From the NCBI GenBank assembly GCA_047967505.1, contig CM106540.1: a stretch of 64,000 nt of DNA. One strand, given 5' to 3'. Below, in pieces: positions 45,169 through 56,335 of the stretch. Below the pieces are notes generated by a model. It did not search any database and was not told where the DNA came from. It worked only from the letters and a program-made list of their open reading frames with translations. Positions within the stretch are counted from its first letter, which is position 1. Every line of letters begins with the position of its first letter. The translations under genes were made by a program, and so were the position numbers. The DNA comes from Dipteris shenzhenensis (lineage: Eukaryota > Polypodiophyta > Polypodiopsida > Gleicheniales).

Positions 45169-47090
45169 CGTGCTGGTAGGGATTTGTAAAAATCTACGCA
45201 TTATACCTTCCACGTGGCGCATACCAAATCAGTTAGAGACCAAATCTTGTGTGGATGTATGTCTAGGGTAGCCTAAGAGCTGTGCAGAGTTTAATCCCTA
45301 ACAGATAAGTCCACACGCGTATTTCATTAGTACGTGCACCATTTTTCATACGTAGTCGTGCTAGTAGGGATTGTAAAAATGTATGCATTATACCTTCCAC
45401 GTGGCGCATACCAAATCGGTTGGAGACCAAATCTTGCGTGGATGTACGTCTAGGGTAGCCTAAGAGCTGTGCAAAGTTTAATCCCAAACAGATAAGTCCA
45501 CATGCCTATTTGGTTAGTACATGCACCATTTTTCATACGTAGTCGTGCTAGTAGGGATTGTAAAAATGTACGCATTATACCTTCCACGTGGCGCATACCA
45601 AATCAGTTGGAGACCAAATCTTGCATGGATGTACATCTAGGGTAGCCTAAGAGCCGTGCAAATTTTAATCCCCAACAGATAAGTCCACATGCGTATTTGG
45701 TTAGTACGTGTGCCATTTTTCATACGTAGTCATGCTAGTAGGGATTGTAAAAATGTACGCATTATACCTTCAACGTGGCGCATACCAAATCAGTTGGAGA
45801 CTAAATCTTGCGTCGATGTACGTCTAGGGTGGCCTAAGAGCCATGCGAAGTTTCATCCCCAACAGATAAGTCCACATACGTATTTGGTTAGTACGTGCAC
45901 CACTTTCCATACGTAGTCGTGCTAGTAGGGATTGTAAAAATGTACGCATTATACCTTCCACGTGGCGCATACCAAATTAGTTGGAGACAAAATCTTGTGT
46001 GGATGTACGTCTAGGGTAGCCTAAGAGCCGTGCAAAGTTTAATCCCCAATAGATAAGTCCACATGCATATTTCGTTAGTACGTGCGCCATTTTTCATACG
46101 TAGTCATGCTAGTAGGGATTGTAAAAATGAAAGCATTATACCTTCCATGTGGCACATACCAAATCAGTTGGAGACCAAATCTTGTGTGGATGTATGTCTA
46201 GGGTGGCCTAAGAGCCGTACGAAGTTTCATCCCCAACAGATAAGTCCACACATGTATTTCGTTAGTACATGTGCCATTTTTCATACGTAGTCGTGCTAGT
46301 AGGGATTGTCAAAATGTACGCATTATACCTTCCACGTGGCGCATACCAAATCAGTTAGAGACCAAATCTTGCATGGATGTACGTCTAGGGTAGCCTAAGA
46401 GCTGGGCAAAGTTTAATCCCCAACAGATAAGTCCACATGCATATTTGGTTAGTATGTGCGCCATTTTCCATACGTAGTCGTGCTAGTAGGGATTGTAAAA
46501 ATGTACGCATTATACCTTCCACGTGGCGCATACCAAATCAGTTGGAGACCAAATCTTGCGTGGATGTACGTCTAGGCTAAGAGCCGTGCAAAGTTTAAGC
46601 CCCAACAGATAAGTCCACATGCGTATTTCATTAGTACGTGCGCCATTTTTCATACGTAGTCGTGCTAGTAGGGATTGTAAAAATGTACGCATTATACCTT
46701 CCACGTGGTGCATACCAAATCAGTTGGAGACCAAATCTTTCATGGATGTACGTCCAGGGTAGCCTAAGATCCGTGCAAAGTTTAATCCCAAACAGATAAG
46801 TCCACATGGGTATTTGGTTAGTACGTGCGCCATTTTTCATACGTAGTCGTGCTAGTAGGGATTGTAAAAATGTATGCATTATACCTTCCACGTGGCACAT
46901 ACCAAATCAGTTGGAGACCAAATCTTGCGTGGATGTATGTCTAGGGTGGCCTAAGAGCCGTGCGAAGTTTCATCCCCAACAGATAAGTCCACATGCATAT
47001 TTCGTTAGTACGTGCACCATTTTTCATACGTAGTCGTGCTAGTAGGGACTAACAGATAAGTCCACACGCGTATTTCGTTAGTACGTGCGT

Positions 47091-47425
47091 GAATTTTCTT
47101 AGTCACGTTTTTAAAATGTCCTAAAGCACAAAACACAATTACAGCATTACTACTAATAAACAATTTTTTGTTTTACAAACACAACAAATCCCATTGAGAA
47201 GACAACGGACATCATGTATAAAATAGAATCTAATACAATAATGTGTATGAATGTGTATGCAACCATCATAGTGAAATACAAAATATGAGTCCATGAAAAT
47301 TACAATGGTACAGTCACACAGTGAGCCTATACATATCGAATACAAAAATATGTAATCAACTAGTGATACCCAATAAAAATCAATCTGATCAGTTGATGAT
47401 CCCAAGAAATATGATATGTAATGTG
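47091..47425. other. short intergenic stretch, no gene recognised
   Basis: AT-rich sequence between the satellite and the 3' end of the minus-strand transposase relic. No motif is seen. Confidence 0.4.
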
Positions 47426-48732
47426 CTACTCCTCAGGATCATCTCTCATGCCAATAGTTGCAAGTATGCTCTCATGACCCGCCACTGCAAGGCACCATCA
47501 TGGAGTGGACGTTGCCTTGCGAGTGCAAACACGACTCAAAGTAATCTTGATCGCAACAACAAGATGAGAATACATGTATGCCTCCTGATCCACCATGTAC
47601 TCCTGGAACTCAATATAGCGACCACGCCTCCGTATCTACTGAAAATAGTGACCACCTATGATCATGCTATGAGCATTGAAGTGCATCCCATGCCCATTCA
47701 CTTATCCTCATTCAGCACACTCTTCACCATAGAGCATCGCAACAAGTAATAATCCACACCCTCCTCATTGCCCTCCGAAGCAATAACCGCAAAGATATCA
47801 CCAATACGCAACATATCTGTAAGCTCGTCATAATCTCTAGAGGAACCTCGGGGGGGTCACTCATCATATGTAACCCTATCACGTGAGTTCAACAGGACAT
47901 TTTTAATTCCTAAAATTTACAGAAATAAATATACATAAGGGATTATTTAAAATAGTTTTGGAAAAAATTTACAGATTTGTATAGAAAAGGGGTACATTTT
48001 ATTAATGAAAAAATTTACAGATAAGGGATTTTAAATATACGCCTTGAACGCACGTGATATAGAGGGTTTATATGTAGTGACCTCCCCGAGAGAGGAACTG
48101 AATCCCGCATCCTAATCATCATGTACCTCCTTCCAAGGGTGGACGGTAGAAAGCACTCGCCGTGCCCATGGATCGGCCCATGATATCATGGAGCACCCTC
48201 CCCAATGATCATCAATGCATGCAGAGCAAAAACATGCAAACCGTCGAGAAAAGATCGTGGGGTGAGACTCACCTATGCTCCTGATGGAATGGAAATCAAG
48301 AGTGCCAGACATTGAACAACAATCAAAAGGCCTAGACCGATCAAGACTCCCAATGTCCACGTACCAAAAATACCGGCTCACCACCCTATCGTCACGCGAC
48401 TGAAATGAGGAGATAGCACTAGTGGATAAGTGATGGCTGCACCACCGCACCACATCATGTGCATCCTTGAAGCGATCGGCACTGTGATGCAACTGGTATC
48501 GACGCAAAGCACACTTCACACAAGCACTTGCACCATCGTGCTCTCCCTTACCGTGCCCTGTCTCGAAGTAGCTCCATGTGATCGGAATGCCTGTCTCACG
48601 GTGCCATCTGCAGAACCAATAAAACTGTCTAGCAGATTTGAACTGACCACCACAACCGTCTAGCTAGATCCAATGCTGCTGCCATGTGACACCATGATCC
48701 CTCAAGAAACTATCATGCAAAGTGAAGCAATG
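47426..48732 (-). pseudogene. C-terminal half of a transposase-like gene, with a nested MITE
   Basis: A clear acceptor (long pyrimidine tract, CATTGCAG) at 48,733 opens the exon. The translation gives FTLHDSFLRDHG, then after TAG 48664-48666 DGCGGQFKSARQFYWFCRWH and FETGHGKGEHDGASACVK, then RYFWYVDIGSLDRSR and a Cys motif FACFCSACIDDHWGGC. These are signatures of a transposase-like family spread through plant and animal genomes with the phrases SDGCAGQFK and GHGKGEHDGAGA; I do not know a settled name. Beyond the 244-bp MITE the frame continues with LRIGDIFAVIASEGNEEGVDYYLL. After a shift near 47,706 it reads HYFQ, TAG 47636, RRRGRYIEF and AYMYSHLVVAIKITL, with TGA 47498 and the end at 47426. 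The N-terminal half lies at 54110-55465. Confidence 0.75.
47847..48090. mobile_element. 244-bp MITE, copy 1
   Basis: The ends are imperfect inverted repeats of about 45 bp, starting CTCGGGGGGGTCACT and finishing AGTGACCTCCCCGAG. A perfect 8-bp target duplication AGAGGAAC lies on both sides (47839-47846 and 48091-48098). The inside is AT-rich and non-coding. Length, TIRs and 8-bp duplication suit a non-autonomous hAT-type element. It is inserted into the transposase relic. Copy 2 is at 62300-62549. Confidence 0.93.
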
Positions 48733-48784
48733 CTGCAATGAGATGAGAAGAAAGGGGAAGGGAAGAGAGGATTACTGTCGGAGC

Positions 48785-49440
48785 ATGTCTATAGACGCGT
48801 CTGACTAGCACGTCTATTTTCGCATATAACAGTGCATCTATAGATGCGGCTATCTGTGTCTGCAAATAGGCTAGACATGCATCTAAACACGCCTGTAGAT
48901 GTGGTTTTAGACGCGCTCTGAGATCGATAGATGGACTTTTCTAAAAAGTAGAAAAGGACATGCGCCTGACACAAAAATGTAACACTGATACCCAAATCAT
49001 GCATTTTTTGGATACGAGAAAGTACAAATCCAAAGAGAGCAAACTTCCAAAAAAGATCAACTACAAAAAGACTTACCTTGGATAGAGGTATGGAAGGTTC
49101 TTCTCCTTTTTTAAAGTTGCTTCTCTTCCTTGTTTGCCCTCTTCTCCTTTAAGCTTGGAAGTAAGTGTGGGTGCCTTCCTCTTAAGTGTAAGCTTGGAAG
49201 TAAGTGTGGGTGCCTTCCTCTTAAGCATCGAAACTGTGGATCTGCTAATAGCAAAGCAAGCAAGCCACGCGAAGTATAAGTAATGTGAATAAAAGCAAAG
49301 TGAGCGCGCTAAAAGAAGATTTAAAAGCCGCGTCTATAGACACGTCTAATAGCACGTCTATATACGCATCTAAATACACAGATCAGACACGGTTTTAGAT
49401 GCGCAGCATAGAACAGACAGACGCGGTTTTAGACGCACCA
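48785..49440. repeat. left subterminal repeats of the TNP2 element
   Basis: GTCTATAGACGCGTCT, AGCACGTCTAT, TTTTAGACGCG and related phrases recur at 48,785-48,930 and 49,325-49,440. They are likely transposase-binding repeats. A 48-bp direct duplication (AAGCTTGGAAGTAAGTGTGGG...) lies near 49,150-49,225. Confidence 0.65.
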
Positions 49441-49500
49441 CAGAGTTTAAAATTAAATATTTGAAGAAAAGCAAATTTTTTTGGGTTGTTTGTTTGTAGG

Positions 49501-52500
49501 ATGTCTTCATCTTCAACAAGTAGCTCCAGTGAGGATGAATCCCTCCGTATCCACCATCGCGAAATGTGGTTGGAGCAAAAAATCAAATGTATGTGTGATC
49601 GATGTCGAGGAAACATGTATCATGCACGCAGGATTACACTCAATCACATCTCAAAGTATGGAGAATGGGATGCGACCGTAAACATGGTAAGGGTTTGTAA
49701 GTTAAGGTTGATTGAGATATTTATGGGTGTTCATATGTTTGAGTTATGATCCCGTTTTAATTTGATACAAGATGCAGTGCCACACCCGCATATGTTGCCC
49801 TATCTTGCCGTGAGGAGGTGAAGCGTCGACGATATGAGGTGGGATCTTCAGGAGGGACCGTTACGGATGCATGGAGTGATGGTGATAGTAGCCCTCCACC
49901 ATTACCTCATGAAGCCGTGGAGGAGGAGGTGTTTGATGATATGGTGCAGGATTTATATGTCCATCAAGGGAGGGATGATAGCATGGAGCAGGATGATCTT
50001 TTTACTGCAGCATCGACTCCACTGTTTGAGGGGTGCACATTCTCTGTTCTACGTGCCTCCCTTGAGTTACTAAACTTGCAAACCATCTATGGATGGAGCA
50101 ATGCAAGTTTGAATGCATTACCCAAGTAATCTTTAAAGTCTATTTTGCAAACATGGTGAATTATGCTAGTGGGTCAATTACTCGAATGCTTTTCCTCATT
50201 TATGGTCTTCACGTGCAGGCTATTGTGTAAAATGCTTCCAAGGGAGAATAAATTACTGACCTCAAGAGATATGGCAAGGCAACATGTGACCTCTCTTGGA
50301 GGATTAGATTACAAGCGCATCCATGCATGTGTCAACGATTGCGTTTTGTTTCGTGGACTACATAAGGATGCAAGAGAGTGTCCTACTTATGGAGAGGCAA
50401 GATATAGAGCAGATCTCAAAACTTTGGACATGCCTCGTAAGGTTCTGCGACATTTTCCCATAATCCCTCGCATCCAATATATGTTCAAGTGCAAATCTAT
50501 TGCAGAGCTCATGTCATGGCATTCCTCCCATCGATCAACCGATGGCAAGTGGAGAACTCCCGTGGACTCTCCTGCATGGAAGCATATTGAAGACACATGG
50601 CCAAGCTTCAAGGAAGAACCTAGAAGCTTGAGACTTGGATTGGGTATGGACGGTGTGAACCCATTTGGTCTTAAAAGCACCTCTTACAGTGTATGGCCAG
50701 TGATATTGGTGAATTATAATCTTCCACCCTCTATGGCTATTAAGAAAGGACATGTTATGCTGTCCCTTCTAATTCCAGGGAAACATAAAGTCAAAAACCC
50801 TGATGTTTATTTGGAGCCTTTGATCGACGAGCTAGAGATACCTTGGAGAGGTATTGAGGTGCATGATGTGAGAAGGCCTCCCTCATCATGAGACTTCAAC
50901 TGCAAAGCAGTCTTGATGTGGACGATGCATGACTTCCCAAGCTATGGTGGGTGTTCAGGTAAGCATTGCACTTCTAATTATGAATAGGCAAAGGATGTGG
51001 CACCCTAAACCCACCTTCAACTCTTAATTGCATCTATTGTTTAGGTCTCACTACATCGGGTTACCATGCATGTCCTGTTTGTGGTCCTTCACTAGTTGCC
51101 TCACAGGCAGACGCATTGAATAAGGTCATCTATGAGAATCACCATCGATTTCTCCCACCTGATCATCCTAGATATGTTGCCCCTTGGAATCAAGTCCTCC
51201 CATAATCACTCACCGTGGGAGATTGGATGAAAATTTGGGATGGTTCCACGACTCCTTCACCACTTGGCATGAGCCGGTAAGGGTTTGTAACTATTGTGTG
51301 CTATATTGGCTGGAAATAAAGATTGCCCACTAACAGTTTATTTTGTTTAGATAGTCCATCTTTTATCGTTTACCATATTGGTCCCACCTCAAGATCAATC
51401 ACCTGCTTAATCCCATGCATATCTTCAAGAATGTGACACCTACCATTTGGGAGCATTTGAATGGGACACGAGATTCCGTAGGCATAAGGGAGGATTTATG
51501 TACCACAGGGAGGATGCGTGAAGCTTGGCCACAAGAGAGACCAAATGGGCGTGTTTTTTTACCTCGTGCACCGTGGAGGTTATCAAAGCTAGAGATGGCG
51601 ACGGTGAAGCGCGCTATTACTACAATTTGTACTCCCACTGGATGCATGAGGTGTTTGAAGGGAGCCTTTACAAAGAGCAAGAAAAGAGGTGTAGAGCATC
51701 TATATGGCTTGAAATCTCATGATTGGCACAAGATGCTCCAACTAAGTATTTTATGTGCATAATATCTTTTTCCTTTCAAATTTGTGAGTGAATAATTATA
51801 AGCAACTAATCAACCACCTCCTTGTGGGTTGAGTTCATAGTACCTACTAGCATTTCACGTAGTGCATCGAAGGACATGAAAGATTGTATTTACAAGATGG
51901 GCGAGCTTGTGAGGTACTTTACATGATACAAAATATGATGCATATCAATGCTCCATGCAAGTTTGAATGCATATTGCTAATATGCTTTACTTTTTCATTT
52001 CTAGGTATGTGAGCTCAAAGGAAATAGATCCCACCATGCTTGAGAATGCTCGACTTATGTCAGTGGAGGTGGTTTGTTTAGTAGAGGAGACATTTCCACG
52101 TTCTATTCTCATAAGCCAACTACATCTTATAGTGCATTTGGTGGATGAGATTGCTATATGCGGTACTATACATGCACGATGGTTGTTCTTCCTCGAGCGC
52201 TTCATGAAGACCTTGAAGGGCTTCGTGAGACAAAATGCAAGACCCAAAGGTAGCATGGCCGACGGTTGGTTGGTACAAGAGTCACTTGTATATATTTCTG
52301 AGTTTCTTGTTGATGTGGATAGCTCTCTCCCACGACTATGGAGAGATGATGAAGACCTAAGGATGACCTCTATTGTGCCTCAAGGGAAAGGACGCAACAA
52401 AGTAATAGACATGGAGTTGCATAATAGTATCAACCTCTATTGCGTGCTTAATAGTGATGTGATGAAAAGATGGGTGACAAGATACAAGGATGCAAAGGTA

Positions 52501-53540
52501 GGAAGACAAGAAGAAAGGGCCCTCTTTTGTACACACCACGGATCTCGTGTGCCATACCCTCAGTATCTAAGAGCACTTCCAAAGGATATTCATGTGGATT
52601 GGCTACTTGATGAAATGGAGAAAGCAGAGAAAGATGAGGGAATGCATATCACAATGGAAGAATGGGAGTATGCTAGGGGATGCATGAGCAAGGACAGTAT
52701 ATAGAATGTTATGCATAAGTTAGGAGCTTTCAATAATTTAGATTGCTTATTTAATTGATTTTTTCTTGGTGTAGTGCACTATGTTCAATGATATATGGTG
52801 TGAGGGCAAGCATTTTCGAACACAACGGATTGATGATAAGAGAAACACACAAGATTGCGGCGTCATTGCTAGCTTTGAGGGAGCCAATGGAGCCATGGAT
52901 GATTATTGTGGCATAATCCAAGATATTATTTCGACGCTTCTTTGTGTATGTTTTGGATGTAAAGTGGTTTAAGGACGTGGTGGAAAGAGGCCCTAATGCA
53001 ACAATCAAACGCCATGCAAGTGGCTTTGTAACTATTGACTCCACAAAGTTTTGGCAAAGTAGGAAGGACACACTAGTACTACCACAACAATGTGAACATG
53101 TATTGTGCACACATAAAAATACTCGCTTTTAAATATTTGATGCAAGAAAAATAACATGATTATATTTGTGTTTGAATTAGGTTGTCTATCAACCAATGGT
53201 GGATAATAATAGATGGTGGCATGTCACACCTATTATGCCACGTTCCAAAGTAATGTATAGTACATTTACTAATATGGAGCATATGGAGGATGATCATGGC
53301 CATGGACGTGATGATGACCATGATACGAGAGAGGAGGATGATCATGAGATAGGAGATACAGATATTGAGGCCATTACCCGTAAGGAAGAGCCTACCATTG
53401 GTGATGTTGATTTCGATGAGCACATGAGTAGCACAAGTAGTAGTGGGTTGAATGTATTTGTAGATCTAAACACTTGTTTGGATTTTGAAGTAGATAGTTT
53501 AGCAAGGGTTGATCTCATTGAGGATGAGATTGAACCGTAG
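49501..53540 (+). pseudogene. TNP2-type transposase gene with introns, partly decayed
   Basis: ATG 49501 starts MSSSSTSSSSEDES and a Cys pair (CMCDRCRG), ending at donor 49687. Later exons give LQTIYGWSNASLNALP, joined by a 93-bp GT-AG intron (50126-50218) to KLLCKMLPRENKLL. LDYKRIHACVNDCVLFRG, LRLGLGMDGVNPFG, YNLPPSM and MLSLLIPG follow, the TNP2 core. After TGA 50889 come VLMWTMHDFPSYGGCSG, a ~100-bp intron, YHACPVCGPSL and TAA 51203. Next are LPYWSHLKINHLLNPMHIFKNV (abbreviated; 51,366-51,435), then a DUF4218-type region, FPRSILISQLHLIVHLVDEI and ARWLFFLERFMKTLKGF (52,090-52,225), then VLDVKWFKDV and SGFVTIDSTKFW (52,950-53,055) and an acidic tail. TNP2 proteins bind and cut CACTA termini. 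The two stops suggest it no longer works, though all main modules remain. Confidence 0.85.
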
Positions 53541-53724
53541 CCCATCATTGATATTGGCAAAACTATTTTACATATTGTCTCATTCTCCTCACCTCACTTA
53601 ATTCTTGTATATGTGGGCTCGCAAAAAAGCATTGATGTTTTTGTCAAAATTATGTGCTTTGGTAATCATGGCAATGTTTGGAAAGCAATAATGTACACCA
53701 AAATCTGACTTTCTGTATTCTCTG

Positions 53725-54085
53725 GTTTGCGTCTAAATACGCATCTAAATACGCGTCTAATTCCCAGTGTAAATGCACAAATAAACGCCCTAATACACAC
53801 GCAAATAGATGCGCTGATAAACGCAATGTTAGACGAGCCCGTATTTTCTCAATGTAGACGCGCAAATAGACGTGTTAATACATGTGCAAATAGACGCGCT
53901 AATAAACGCAATGTTAGACGGGCCCGTATTTTCTTAATTTAAATGCACAAATAGACGTGTTAATACACGCGCAGATAGACGAGTTGTTGGACGCGCTATT
54001 AGACACGCCCGTAATTCCTCTACTCAAGCAATGCCTATAGATGCGCCCGCTATTTTGCGCGTCTACCAAGTGCGTCTATAGTTGC
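53725..54085. repeat. right subterminal repeats of the TNP2 element
   Basis: About a dozen AATAGACGCG, AATAAACGC and TTAGACGAGCCCG-type phrases lie at short spacing. The sequence around 53,800-53,850 recurs at 53,885-53,935. Orientation is opposite to the left end. Confidence 0.7.
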
Positions 54086-54109
54086 TTTGTGTTGTTGTGA
54101 ACGAACCAT

Positions 54110-55465
54110 CTACACATCACAAGTATCTAGTGCAACTCGTGGCACTCTAGCAAAGTCACCACACAAAGTACACCTGCCTTCCACACAATCAAGGGAGTGG
54201 AATAAAGCATCACCATCTTGTGTACACAATATGGAATGAATGAAGACGCGAGGGCTAGTAGGAACCACTCCCCTATGACCATCAAGGGAACGGAATGCAT
54301 CATACATCAATCCAAAATCCACATGGTAGCGACAACAGCATGTGTCACGCTCCTGAGAGCATCGCACAAACCATGGCTTGCATCGCTCAAATGACCTCTA
54401 CCCAATCCTGAACTCCAGGTGCGCCTCTACAAATTGAGTGTACAACTCAGTCTGGGTACACTCCAAAAAACATGCACTATGCTCAATGTACACACCGCGT
54501 GACACCCTCTTCTGCAATGCCTTCTTGAACACTGGGGATGCTCTGCAATGCTTCTCCCAAAACTATTGTATGAAGGACCTAGTGGAATCATCCAACAATC
54601 GATCACTGCGAGGTGCACGACCACTCGAAGCCCAAAGAGCATCAGTCTCACTATCCTCTAGACTCTGCCTCCTAATCATGCCTGCTCGCAATGTGCACGG
54701 TGCAATCTGAAGAAGACGTGAAGCGGTACGCACATGGCCTATCATATGAGGTCTATTAATGGCAGCCACAATAGCACGACGTGCTGCCAAGGCATCACTG
54801 GAGTTCCTATGCTTAATAGAAGCATAGGAACGTCGAACACTGCTAAGGACCTCACTACATACAACCCTATCTCTACGTGCACCAAGACCAGCAAGCCTCC
54901 TACACTCTACCAATTCAGGGTGATCAATCAGGGATGTGAGAAGAGCAGACTGTGAAGCTGGCGTGAGGTCACTAAAAAAAGACTGCACAATCTTGCTAGT
55001 ACGACGACGGATAGTGGACTTCGACAAGTCACGTCGTGAAGCAGCACTGCTGCTGCAAGGTGGGGCAAGGGGATCAATGGGAGATGGTAGGGTGGAGGGG
55101 GGAAGGGAGGCACCAAGGGGAAGGGGGGGAGGGGGAGGGGGAAGGGGGAGGGTGGAGGGGGAAGAGGTAGAGGTGGAGGCCAAAATGTAGGTGGCAAGGG
55201 AAAGGGCGGAGGCTGGAGGTAGGGGAGCGGATGAGGATGGGGGGACAATGGAGGTGGGGGTGGGGGTGGGGGTGGGGGTGGGGGTGGAGGTGGAGGTGGA
55301 GATGGGATGTAGAGGTGGAGGTGGATTGGTGGTGGCAGGGCGAGCTCTAGCTCTAGAGGCTCTCTTGTGCTCACGAGCCTTCCGCTTGCGCTCCTCGCCA
55401 ATGAGATTTAGGGGGGGGTTCCTACATCTTTCACGTCTACTAGCTCTACGGCTTTGAGAACCCAT
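54110..55465 (-). pseudogene. N-terminal half of the transposase-like gene split by the TNP2 element
   Basis: ATG at 55465 starts MGSQSRRASRRERC, a basic head with EERKRKAREHKRASRAR, followed by a Pro/Thr/Ser low-complexity stretch (about 55,350-55,070). The frame then reads through TAG 54563, FWEKHCRASPVFKKALQKR, YIEHSACFLECTQTELY, TAG 54398, KPWFVRCSQERDTCCCRYH, VDCVEGRCTLCGDF-type Cys motifs and TAG 54110. The CCCRYH and C-x2-C-G motifs are typical of the same family as 47426-48732, where they precede the SDGCAGQFK core. Both halves are on the minus strand in the right order, separated by the TNP2 element. Roughly 130 residues expected between them are missing, including the first acidic motif, so the insertion was accompanied or followed by a deletion. 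Confidence 0.75.
55080..55345. repeat. GGGGGA/GGTGGG low-complexity tract
   Basis: Strand-asymmetric G-rich microsatellites include (GGTGGG)n at about 55,252-55,290. They lie inside the coding part of the transposase relic, where they give its Pro/Thr-rich stretch. Runs of four or more G at short spacing could form quadruplexes. Confidence 0.75.
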
Positions 55466-55715
55466 TCTCAATGAAAGTAGGATGGAAGGTGTGACAAAGT
55501 GATGAGGAGGCAAGAATGGCTAAGAATGGGTGAAATGAACCAAAACGTGGTGTCTTATAGAGAGCCTCAACTCATCCACTTGATTGCTCTTAGATTGCTC
55601 TTGATTATTATTGGTGGAGAAGGTGCTAAGATTGAAACTAATTGGCTGGAATCCAATGTTAATTTTGAATATTTGCATCGTTTGATTTTATTCCAGTTTT
55701 GTACCTCCAAATATC

Positions 55716-55894
55716 TCGATCGTGGTCATAAACCTCGATCGAGGTATGCTATGCCTAGGTCATATACCTCGATCGAGGTATTCAATGCCTCACGTAGGTC
55801 ATAAACCTCGATCGAGGTACTCTATGCCCCATGGTCATATACCTCGATCGAGGTATTCTATGCCTCACGCAGGTCATAAACCTCCATCGAGGTA
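55716..55894. repeat. second cluster of the ACCTCGATCGAGGT palindrome
   Basis: Perfect 14-bp palindromes start at 55732, 55766, 55805 and 55841, with variants at about 55,714 and 55,880, spaced 34-39 bp. The spacer is GGTCATA(A/T) on one side and TATTCTATGCC(TCACG) on the other. It is the same palindrome as at 3,940-4,132, 51 kb away, but with different spacers. Confidence 0.9.
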
Positions 55895-56335
55895 TTCTAT
55901 GCCTTGCGCACATCGTGATGTGTATACATGTAGCTGATGTGCCACCATGCATGGTCATGATGTGGCAATATGGTGTGGAATATATGAGTCTCTTCCATGA
56001 CGTGGAAATGTGATGTGGCATGATGAGTTGGCATTCATGAGGTGGTAGATTGACATGGCAAATTGAGGTGGAGGGATTGGTGATGTGGCAAGGTTGACGA
56101 GGTATGCCAAGGTGGCAAGGTGTGATGACATGGCTCCAAGAGTTTCTATGATGTGGAATGATGAGGTGTCACATGTGGCTGATGTGGCAGCATGTGTGGT
56201 AATGTAAGGTGACATGGCAAGGAGTGATGTCACATCTCCTTGATGACATGGCACCATGTGGTCTAACAACGTGGCATGGTTGCAAGGCAAAAATAGATGA
56301 CTTGCACACTCCAAAGGCTTGCCACTAGGGTCATT
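55895..56335. repeat. GATGTGGCA-rich simple repeat region
   Basis: Variants of (T)GATGTGGCA and GACATGGCA recur more than ten times at irregular 15-50-bp spacing. No coding sequence is recognised. Confidence 0.55.

Larger units (their letters stand above)
44465..47090 (+). repeat. 187-bp satellite array
   Basis: AGATAAGTCC recurs at 45303, 45490, 45677, 45864, 46051, 46238, 46425, 46607, 46794 and 46981. The period is 187 bp throughout except one 182-bp unit, which lost a few bases of CTAGGGTAGCC. Degenerate units continue left to about 44,465. Every full monomer contains CCTTCCACGTGGCGCATACC or a variant, with a central CACGTG. Short open frames spanning the array are repeat products. The last unit is truncated at about 47,048. 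Confidence 0.93.
48783..54085 (+). mobile_element. CACTA-like (TNP2) DNA transposon inserted into the minus-strand transposase relic
   Basis: A plus-strand TNP2-type gene (49501-53540) is flanked by subterminal DNA rich in AGACGCG/CGCGTCT motifs on both sides (48,785-49,440 and 53,725-54,080), as in En/Spm elements. The best terminal match by eye is GCATGTCTATAGACGC at 48783-48798 against the reverse of GCGTCTATAGTTGC at 54072-54085. A canonical CACT(A/G) end is not visible, so exact limits and target duplication are uncertain. Outside both ends the halves of one minus-strand gene appear, which independently brackets the insertion between about 48,776 and 54,110. Confidence 0.75.
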
